NCBI RefSeq assembly: GCF_905147045.1
Contig: NC_065898.1
Span: 12,090,001-12,154,000 of the forward strand
DNA length: 64,000 nucleotides
Direction of reading: 5' to 3'
From: Nymphalis io
Lineage: Eukaryota > Arthropoda > Insecta > Lepidoptera > Nymphalidae
Shown: piece by piece, positions 55,590 to 64,000 of the stretch
Position numbering within the stretch: the first letter of the stretch is position 1
How the letters are laid out: every line of letters starts with the position of its first letter
The notes under the pieces: generated by a model
Database searches by the model: none
What the model saw: the letters and a program-made list of their open reading frames with translations, nothing else
What the model was told of the DNA's origin: nothing
Position numbers and translations under genes: made by a program

Positions 55590-57460
55590 GCCATATTTTC
55601 TTACATCTTATCTTTTTTTTTATGTAAACAATATACTTCAAAAAAATTAAATTGCAATATCACCGTAGCACATAGAAAAAGCTATTATGTAAGAATATGC
55701 GACATCGAGTATATAAGTTATATATTTAAAGAACTACGATAACGACATCATAACAATCTTTCACCATAAATTAGTTCTCAATATTTCACGAGTGAGCTGA
55801 TATTAAGTGCATTCTTAGTTAGCCTGTAAATTTCCCCTTAGCTGGGCTAAGGCGTCCTCTTATATAATTGAAGGGAAGCATATTACTATTCTATTTAACT
55901 TAAATATATTTCAATTCAATGATATATCTTTTTGTCAAACGATTCGGTCCAAAATAATAAGAAAGTTTCATAACGAACCGTCAGACATATTTGATTCCTT
56001 ATGACGTCGTATAACCTGTAATATTTACGTCGACGAATTTAACGATACGATTTGTCAAAATCTATTCGGACAAATATAAAAAGAAAATGTTACCAGGAAC
56101 CATTTGTCATATTAGATTTCTGATGATGTCATACTATAACGTATGACATTTCGGATATTTCTAAAGGTAGCTTCTCATTGTGCGTGATTCTGCAGATTAT
56201 AATAAGGAGACAATGATCTTGAAGAATGATTGGTCTTAAGATTTAAAGCCATTTTGTCCATATACTCGTTTATGTTTATGGGATATGGCGGGCGGAACGT
56301 GCCGGCGTTCCGACCGTAATATTACGCACCGGAAAGCCACCTTAAGAATCTAACGACATGTTATTTGTCAAGATGTTGACGTTGGCTTAAGATTGTACTA
56401 TATACTTAAACAAATAGGAATAAAGTACATCTATAATAATAATACAGATAAAAATAATTGAATAGCAAAGGCTTTGCTTCTTTAAAGTTCTTTACATAAA
56501 GGTAAATTAAGGCTTTTGTTTAAAATTTCTAGCTTGTCTATAATTGCTTACTTTCTAATTTATTTTGTGGAATGTTATTTTATTTTAAACTTAATTTTTT
56601 ACTACCTACTAACGTGTTACTCCAACCCAGCGCTTCAACAATAGTTTTGCTGTCTCAAAAACCTGAGCACTTCGTCTTCACGCAGTCTTGTTTGTCTTAC
56701 CCCTTGAGTAGTTCCGTAAAGTTCGGTTGTGCAACCGAACGCGACGAATGAAGAAAAGGGTGACTGATCGAGTCTCCTAGCGCAGCCATTTTAAAAACAT
56801 GACATCTTTGGGTCAATATCTAATCACGCTGAGATGCAAAATAACTTTTTTCTTCTCCCACTAACATGCTCTATCTACCTACTGCTATCTTTTGAAAATT
56901 TGAGAAAAAATATATTTGGTGAAATATAAATTTTATAAGTCAAACTTTAATATTCAGCTCATTTGCAAAAATAAACATTTGCGAAGTAAATATTTGTTAA
57001 ATAATTTATAAATGATAATGTTTGCGAAAAACAATGTTTGTCACCTGAATAGTTTTTGAAATATTTTTTGTAAAATTATCAGTTGTTAAACGTGTTTTGT
57101 TAATCATTTGTGGATAGCATTATAAAAATCTTCAAGTTGAAACATAAAGTACCAACGAGAAGTTGTTGTTAAAAAGTACTGAATAAAATATCTGTGATTA
57201 ACTATCGACAAGTATTTTGTAACAACGTATTTTGTTTTCCGTTAAGCGCGCCAACAATGCTGGAACACTAAAGCGTAACAAGTTTCTGAAAATATTGGAA
57301 CCAACGTTCTGGCATAACGCCAACATAAAAAGCCTACAAGTGACTTCAGCTTGGCCATCTGGTTTGGAGGTATATTTCGATTTAGTCAACTATAAATAGA
57401 ATGTAATACTTATTAATGACGATAATCCGGTTACAGAAGGATCATAATCGTTCAAGTATT
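55590..57460. other. Stretch without recognised genes; SINE-B scrap at 55815
   Basis: A SINE-B scrap 'agcctgtaaatttcccctta' with 'gctgggctaaggcgtcctct' lies at 55821-55861. A short inverted repeat gttcggttg/caaccgaac lies at 56721-56740. No gene recognised. Confidence 0.5.
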
Positions 57461-57462
57461 AT

Positions 57463-57554
57463 TGATATATTTCAATTGCGGTTATTCATTAGAAATCGTG
57501 TCACTTATTATATTATATTATAATTATGTATAAATGCATTTGGGCCACTCACTC
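57463..57554 (+). repeat. 92-bp direct repeat, copy 2
   Basis: Second copy, 2,084 bp downstream of the first. It stops at 'cactcactc', after which unrelated sequence follows instead of the SINE-A seen after copy 1. Confidence 0.93.
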
Positions 57555-57654
57555 GTATTATTGATGTTTCATTTTTACTGATTGTAAGGATTATGTAGGC
57601 ACATTTGGGTACCATTTGTAATTTTTTAACCGGTGAGTAAAAATTCCTTGCATT

Positions 57655-57777
57655 GCTCTGTTCGGGCTTAAACAATAAGTGAGACAGTGAAAATTGTATA
57701 CACTAGGGATATAAGAGCTTAGATACATTAATTGGCAGCGCATTGCATATGTAATACGTGGTCTATAATTTTTACTG
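57655..57777 (+). mobile_element. SINE-A, degenerate
   Basis: It carries 'tgttcgggcttaaacaataa', 'gtgagacagtg' and 'ggcagcgcattgcatatgta' in order. Confidence 0.5.
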
Positions 57778-58032
57778 CCACCTGATAGTAAGTGGTCACC
57801 AAACGCCCTTAGACATTGGCATTGTAAGAAATGTCAACCATCGCTTACATAGCCAATACGCCACCAACCTTCGGAACTAAGATTTTATGTCCCTTGTGCA
57901 TGTAATTACACTGGCTCACTCACCCTTCAAACCGGAACACAACAATATCAAGTATTGTTGTTTTGCGGTAGAATATCTGATGAGTGGGTGGTACCTACCC
58001 AGACGAGCTTGCACAAAGCCCTACCACCAGTG
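57778..58032 (-). mobile_element. SINE-A (Metulj-like), without its A-tail end
   Basis: It starts 'cacctgatagtaagtggtca' and ends 'gccctaccaccagt'. The 3' terminal 'ctcgtccgccttcctattct' and poly(A) are absent. It lies directly against an older plus-strand SINE-A. Confidence 0.85.
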
Positions 58033-58039
58033 AAAAAAA

Positions 58040-59055
58040 GTCTTGCAATGCTCATAGGTAAAAGTTACTTATCATCAGGGCTACCTGATAATGGGTTACC
58101 ATTTTGCTCACCAGCCGTTCATATATAAATAATTAAAAATTGTAAATCAAAAGCAAGGTCAGAAATCAATCAAAATTAACAAGCTTTTTTAGAAAACACG
58201 TTTCGTAAGCCCATTATGTTAACCTGTTTACTTTATAAGTCATAATTTGGGTATCATAATATTGATTTAAGCGAGATAACAAAGGTATTGATTGTAGCCT
58301 AAATAAAGTCAAGGAGCTCTTAAATATCCTAGCGCAAGACAAAAGATTCGTTTCTTGTTAGGAACAATTCACAGCACAAAATCCATCACAGTTATTCAAA
58401 CGGGGTAAGCGGATTGTTATGTCTAAGAATTGGTTTCGAAACATGAAAGTTTTCTTCAATGTTATTTCGAGATAGATTCAATCATTTCAACACATGGAAA
58501 ATTTAGATGCACTTAGAAAAGTAGCACCTGTGACCTTCTTAAGAGTTTCGTATTCATCGATATCATAGTACGGAAGATTTTCCAGATAATTTTATTTTTG
58601 CTTTTAAAACAAAAATAACAATTATTTATATTATAAGTAATCGTAAATAATTATTTACCAGAGATATCATATTTGAGAAATATTTTTAAAGCAGTTTTTG
58701 TTCATCATGCCAAATATAGTAAAATAATAATAATTATTATTTTTTATTTTTGGAATTTAAAACTTTATATATTTAATGAACATCGACGTTATAAATACAA
58801 GTATGCACATTCTGTATTATTACAAAACTTGTATAGAAAACTTCATTGTAGCTACTGAAAAGTCTTCGTAATTATTTACTGAGACCGAATAACCCACCCT
58901 CTAGTTTACCCCCTAGGGTACCGGCTTTATTATGAATTACCATGTGCCAAAATACACGCCTAAACTCCGCAAACGTTTACAGCTCATTTACTTAAGAACG
59001 TGTACTATTTGTGATGTACATACATGAGAAAAATGATTAATTCTTAGTAAGTGGT
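58040..59055. other. AT-rich stretch without recognised genes
   Basis: Nothing recognised. Confidence 0.5.
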
Positions 59056-59059
59056 AAAA

Positions 59060-59565
59060 GTACGAGCTGTAATTCTTATTGACTGATTCCTCCCTTTTTG
59101 GAAGATTTGTAGGTTAGTGGATAATTATGTGGCAGAATTTCATCAAGCACATCCATGCTTCCTCACGATGTTTAAATTCACTGCCAAACATGAGATAAAT
59201 TGTAAGAACGAACTAAGCATATGGGCCCGTTGGCGTCGTAGGTAGATACTTGCCTTTCACGCCGAAGGTTGTGGGTTCGACACCCAGGACAGACATTTGT
59301 GTGCATGAACATGTCTGTTTGTCCTGAGTCTGGATGTAATCTATATAAGTATTTATATACAAAATAAAAGTAGTATATGTAGTATATCAGTTGTCTGGTT
59401 CCCATAGTACAAGCTCTGCTTAGTTTGGGATCAGATGGCCATGTGTGATTAACGTCTCAGGATATTATTATTATTATTAAAAATCTTTATGGTGATTGCT
59501 CGACGTGGAACTCAAAATCTTCAGTTAAGATGCACGTATTCTAATCACTGGGTCATATAAACCCA
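59060..59565 (-). mobile_element. SINE-B, split by a SINE-C
   Basis: The body ('ctccctttttggaag', 'ttatgtggcagaatttcatc', 'cctcacgatg') is at 59085-59220. The head ('cttcagttaagatgcacgta', 'ctaatcactgggtcata') is at 59485-59560. The SINE-C between them accounts for the gap. Confidence 0.68.
59221..59478 (+). mobile_element. SINE-C (tRNA-headed), full length, nested in SINE-B
   Basis: It runs from 'gggcccgttggcgtcgtagg', with B box 'gggttcgacaccc' intact, through 'catgaacatgtctgtttgtc' and 'cagttgtctggttccc' to 'gtctcaggatattattatta'. Confidence 0.85.
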
Positions 59566-59569
59566 TAAC

Positions 59570-60170
59570 ATTTAAACTAGCGTTATATGTGGAAATTATA
59601 TCAAGCGATATGCGAGTTGATATCATGACGCAGTGCGCATTTCTCTGCACGTTAAGTAAAATATGTTACTAAGAAATTTTGTGAAAATTATAGTACATTG
59701 CTTCAAAATTACGAAATATCTATTTCGCAGGAAATCCTTCTGTTATTTCGTAATTCGTTGTATATAAGTAAACACTATTCTGAGGAATTGCAAAATCAAT
59801 TATTTCATATAACTTTCCAATACAACAGTAATTTGTATTATGCTAAATTCTATTGATTTTAATTATTTTTACCGCTTACCGCTAGACAATATTGGTTAGT
59901 CAATAAAGCTGTAATACCAAGGTGATGAGTATAAATTCTAGGTTGGGTTACTAAGAGTTATTAAGGTTTTCTATCAATAAATGCGTAGTTTTAATGCGGA
60001 GCTTAGAAATTTACGGTCTAATTTCGATCTTTTCAATATGCCGGCCGTTACATAAGGCTACGATACTATAAAATAGTCGCTATAGCTGAAACTGGTGAAA
60101 AGTACATACATCATTTTAAATTTTGTACATATTTTTTTAGTGTATGTATAATCATATATACATATATATG
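59570..60170. other. AT-rich stretch without recognised genes
   Basis: Nothing recognised. Confidence 0.5.
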
Positions 60171-60174
60171 ATTA

Positions 60175-60240
60175 ACTGCCTCGTTGGTCTAGTCACTAGA
60201 CTCTAGTGGCTATTTATAAGTTTCCGAGGCATATTAGTAA
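60175..60240 (+). mobile_element. SINE-D head fragment
   Basis: The head 'ctgcctcgttggtctagtca' is followed by 'gtttccgaggca'. The B box and body are lost. Confidence 0.5.
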
Positions 60241-60244
60241 TGTA

Positions 60245-62095
60245 TTTAAAGGTAATTATTTAATTGTATAACTATAATACATTTCGCTAATTAATAAAAT
60301 ATTAAGATCATAAATAAAAGTTTGAAGTTTGGAAGTTACTTCTTAGTTAGCAAGCAATCTTTTTATAGGTATTAAATAGTATTCTGTTAAACGTAACTTA
60401 ACGTGTAAAATATTCTTTATAAACCTTTGTACTTTTCAGACTTAATATTTTTTAAATAAATATGTAATGAGTTAGTGATGGGCTTGCACATCACGATCAC
60501 GAAGTCAACAGTACATACCACAAATGATACATATTTTTTATCGAACAACATGCTTTAACAATCACAACAACGAAATATATTCACAGAGTGTAAAATATAA
60601 TTTAACCGCGGGATTTGTAGATATTGACAAGCCTTTTTTCCAAATTTAGAATAAAATATTTGAAAAAGACAGTACAATATAAACGAAGCACGTCTGAGGC
60701 AACACGCTCACTCTACTCGTAGTGCACTCAAGTCTAGTGCTGACCCGTTTTTCCATCTTTATTGAGTTAACGCGAGTACTGGGTCTGTTATACACTTATA
60801 TAGTTCGCGCCTTTTGTCTGTTATTGTTGTTTGGGATGAGATATTCGAGTCCTATAAGAAATTAATGTTTTCTTAAGATATATAAGAACTGTTTTATGTA
60901 AATATGAATAATAATTGACGCTAACGAACAAATATTTGCTATAATGTAGGTTTTTAAAACGAAACTTTTAAGGTTAAATTTCGTTTATTTCTTCTTAATT
61001 TGCTTTCAATCCTATATTAAAAACTATTTACAAAATAAATTACTCCTAACAAACTTACATACTGGCCTGCAAAAGCTATTTTTGTAATTTATTTCTACTT
61101 TTTAAAATGGCGCAGAGATTAATTTTAAAACATCTATTCTCATAAGTTAACATCGTATGAACCTTATTTTCAATACAGTCATTACCCTGAAGTGCATATA
61201 GAAAACACGTGGTATTACCAGCGAGCAGCATATATATAAAATGTATTTCTCGTGGGTCATATACACAAGGCAACTATTTCCTAAAAGCAGAGAACACGAA
61301 AATAACAATGTCCCAAGGTCGCCACATTATACGAAAATTCCACATTATTCTTGATAAGGGCTTACTTGAACCCGAGACGAAATTAAATTAAGCTTTTCAA
61401 ATTCTAAAAACGCCTAACTAGATACTGGAAAGTACTTCTTCAATTCAAATTCAAATTCCTTTATTCAATGTAGAAGCTTTACTTACTTAATAATAGGCAA
61501 AATAAAAACTACACTGGTTCGGAAAAAAGGTACCATGACTAAAAATAAATTGCGAAATTAAAGTCTTATTTTATATATGTTTATAATATTCATGACGTTA
61601 AATATCCATCATAAAAACATTCTATACATATATTTTTTTAATTTAGGGATAGAAGCAGAACCATATTGGAACGTGTTTTGGGGTGAAAATGTTCGACTTG
61701 CTTTGTTACCATTAACAAGATACTAAACATACCTTGGTATAAAACTTATTTTATGATATCAATGATACGTTTTGTCTATGAAAATAGCTACAATTTTATC
61801 ATATATTATATTTCATCGTATAATATTTTATATTTCAAGCGTGTTCGAAGTTTGAATGGAATAAATTAACTTTTTACTGTAAAAATAAACATAACTTTAT
61901 AAAAATGAATGCAACTGTCCGAGAACATGAGTCTAGACAAAGTTTTAATGTATCTGTTAGAGTTTTGCTAGCATTTGCCACGAAAGCCAACAGACTGTGT
62001 TCCATCTGACTGCATTGACTTTACTTATTATATTTATATAAAGTAAAAAGTCTGTTAATAGTTAGAATGCTAGTTAGAATCTACGGATTAAGCCA
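60245..62095. other. AT-rich stretch; possible LINE tail remnant at 61440
   Basis: At 61440-61475 'caaattcaaattcctttatt' followed by 'caatgtagaagc' resembles the minus-strand tail signature noted at 10807. No gene recognised. Confidence 0.4.
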
Positions 62096-62104
62096 TGGGA
62101 AGCG

Positions 62105-62280
62105 TAAGAGTGTTGTGTTTCAGTTTGAAAGGTTAGTGAGCCAGTATAATTACAGGTACATAAGGTAATCATTATATCCCATCGTTGGCAGCGCGTTGAC
62201 CAAAAAAAGGGTCTTTGTGTCTTCCGAATGTGGATTAGTCGTTTGCCTACCTGATAATGATGAGAATGGCTACTGATTGA
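62105..62280 (+). mobile_element. SINE-A, degenerate
   Basis: It carries 'agagtgttgtgtttcagttt', 'gaaaggttagtgagccagta' and 'ttggcagcgcgttg' in family order. Confidence 0.6.
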
Positions 62281-62287
62281 TTTCGGT

Positions 62288-62470
62288 AACAACGCGTAAA
62301 TCTTAACCGATGGTCGTGGGTTCAAACCCGGGCAAGCACCACTTAATTTTCATGTGTTAAATTTGTTTTTATAATTCATCTCTTGCTTGACGGTGAAGAA
62401 AAACATCGTGAGGAAACTTGCATGGGATGAATTTGACTGAAACTATGCCACATGTGTAACCCACCAACTG
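62288..62470 (+). mobile_element. SINE-B, partial
   Basis: It carries 'cgcgtaaatcttaaccgatg', an intact B box 'gggttcaaacccg', 'ttataattcatctcttgctt' and 'ctatgccacatgtgtaaccc'. The A-box end and the 3' third are missing; the break joins a copy of a 40-kb flank (see 62466). Confidence 0.75.
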
Positions 62471-62701
62471 TTATTTAATTAGTCTTTAACTCAGTATTAT
62501 TCTCAGTAGTAGAAGCCGAGACGGCATAGTGATTATAATTAAGGAAAACAACGTGAGGAAACCTGCACGTGTCTAATTCAGTTGAAATTATGTCACATAT
62601 GTATTCTACCAACCCGCATTGGAGCAGTGTGGTTGGAATAAGCTCCAAACCTACTCCTCAAAAAGGGAGAGGAGGCCTTAGCCCAGTTGTTACTGTTACT
62701 G
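62466..62701 (+). repeat. Inverted dispersed copy of 40220-40562 (SINE-B plus flank)
   Basis: It includes about 45 bp outside the SINE ('ttatttaattagtctttaac', 'tcagtattattctcagtagt') that match the reverse complement of 40521-40562, then the SINE-B with the same rare deletion ('attataattaaggaaaac'). It additionally lacks about 90 bp around the B box. Confidence 0.85.
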
Positions 62702-62704
62702 GCC

Positions 62705-63125
62705 ATTGTTAAGGGAGCCAACTACGTAGGCTATATTATCGTGTACAGTTAGAGGTCATTTTTTTAAATATTATTTTAAATGTAGATTCTTAAAATTAAA
62801 AAATAAAACATACCGTTTCACTAAATTCAAAGCCACTCGAAATCGTAAGATTTTATTTCTCTTTATATTTTTTAAAATATTAGTTCAAAGTTCAAATTAA
62901 ATATTATGATTTTTATTCACAGCACGACCCTTTTCTAATATTCAGATAAAAAACCCAATCGAAACATATCAGTATTTGCAGCTGTGGTGTGAAATATTGC
63001 CTCAAAGTATGTTTCAGCGAGTTTCGGAAAAATGTGAATATATTGAAAAATATAATACTCTTCTTTATATATTTAGTAAAACAAATCGAAATTCCCATGG
63101 GTGGTGGAATTTGACTGTATATATT
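62705..63125. other. Stretch without recognised genes; small SINE-D scrap
   Basis: 'agccaactacgtaggctat' at 62716 matches the distal end of SINE-D. The rest is AT-rich. Confidence 0.45.
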
Positions 63126-63129
63126 AATT

Positions 63130-63320
63130 AATATTTGTCATCGTACTAAGGTACGGTAAGGTTACTACCTTTACCACCAAATGTCTACTGACAAGCAGCA
63201 ATACAATTTTTGTGTATCAGTTTGACAATTGAGACAGTGTAACTACAGGTAAATGAGACTTATCCTTTAATCCTATCGTTGCTGGTGTATTGATAGAAAG
63301 AAGTATAATTGTATGGGCGA
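63130..63320 (+). mobile_element. SINE-A, very degenerate
   Basis: It keeps 'actacctttaccaccaaatg', 'gtttgacaattgagacagtg' and 'gtaactacaggtaaatgaga' in order. Confidence 0.45.
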
Positions 63321-63384
63321 ATGTGGTAAATATCCAACTTAATCTTTTCTATATGGACAAGTAAATTGTCTAACTTTGTGATCA

Positions 63385-63620
63385 TGATAACGTCACGATT
63401 TCAGCCAAGACCGTCATTCTTAAGGGAAAATAGCCAACTGCGTAGGGCATATTACATTACACAAGTATATGCGCAAACACAAGTAAACTCTAAGTAAGTA
63501 AAACTCTCTTTTATCTCACTCTAATAATTTGGTGGGTCGTTAAATTTGACAATATGGAAAGAGATCAGGTGCAGGATCTTTGCGTGGTTTAGTGTTGTCC
63601 GAGGCACGGGAGTGTAAACA
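63385..63620 (-). mobile_element. SINE-D, distal half
   Basis: It carries 'atagccaactgcgtagggca', 'acaagtatatgcgcaaacac', 'tatctcactctaataatt' and 'gtccgaggcacgggagtgta' in family order. The tRNA head is missing. Confidence 0.65.
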
Positions 63621-63624
63621 TTTT

Positions 63625-64000
63625 GCTTTTCTGTACTACAATTTTTTTTTAAATTATAATATACACTAGACATTATATTTCATTTATAATTTCTTTAGGT
63701 ACTTCTAAATTTATACGATAAACATAGTAGCTATAAATAAATTATTCTCAAAGTGTTTTTGCTAGACTCGAATACAAAAACGTTATTTTGCTCGGTATAA
63801 GAGCGCGTGTGGCGCAGCCTTAATTAAATATAAAAACCAGCACGATGGATTTTTAATCTATTTATTAAAATAAAGTAAATTTCTAATATAATTAGTAGTT
63901 AATCTAATATAGTAATTATATTCGTTTTTTGTGTGTCATTTATCGTTTAAATACTCTACTCTCTTTACTGTATCTCTCTATTAATATCTACTCTCAATGC
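63625..64000. other. AT-rich end of window
   Basis: Nothing recognised. Confidence 0.5.

Noticed and set aside
56721..56740. Short inverted repeat gttcggttg-tg-caaccgaac as a binding site
   Set aside because: Nine-base arms occur by chance in 64 kb, and there is no promoter or gene nearby to give it meaning.
1..64000. CRISPR array or another prokaryote-type defence system
   Set aside because: No regularly spaced direct repeats and no bacterial genes. The window is eukaryotic intron and mobile-element DNA.

Overview
The window is AT-rich, repeat-dense insect DNA, almost certainly from a lepidopteran and probably a butterfly. The evidence is the mix of repeats: Metulj-like SINEs, tRNA-headed SINEs, RTE and Jockey-type LINEs, and short Helitrons of lepidopteran type. 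I cannot name the species. No bacterial-type operons, CRISPR arrays or rRNA genes were seen.

Host gene: only two host exons are recognisable, both on the + strand. One lies at 22321-22500 (end of the T1 tetramerisation domain). The other lies at 50331-50564 (S1, the S1-S2 loop and S2). Together they encode part of a Shaw/Kv3-type voltage-gated potassium channel. Both are phase 0 and have clean AG/GT splice sites. They are separated by an intron of about 27.8 kb. The N-terminal T1 part and S3 to the C-terminus were not found and should lie outside the window. Nearly everything else is intron carrying mobile elements.

Layout. 1-22320: upstream intron with SINE copies, a tRNA-Lys-headed SINE (3807-4284) with a 14-bp target duplication, two fragments of a Jockey-like LINE, and a full-length RTE LINE with an intact 987-codon ORF and a 12-bp target duplication (11296-14460). 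22501-50330: the large intron. It contains a giant inverted repeat (arms 24650-28782 and 28963-33025, with a 180-bp spacer that is itself an inverted copy of the left flank), a Jockey-like LINE with a long reverse transcriptase ORF (33775-35500), a second broken LINE (about 43300-44482) and a perfect 68-bp palindrome (42042-42109). 50565-64000: downstream intron with degenerate SINE, LINE and Helitron fragments, a 92-bp direct repeat, and an inverted dispersed copy of a segment from position 40 kb.

The most unusual structure is the giant inverted repeat. Its order (flank, arm, inverted flank, inverted arm) fits insertion of an inverted, circularly permuted copy of a segment of about 4.3 kb beside its source. 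Because it lies in an intron of a presumably transcribed gene, it could fold into a long RNA hairpin. That last point is inference.
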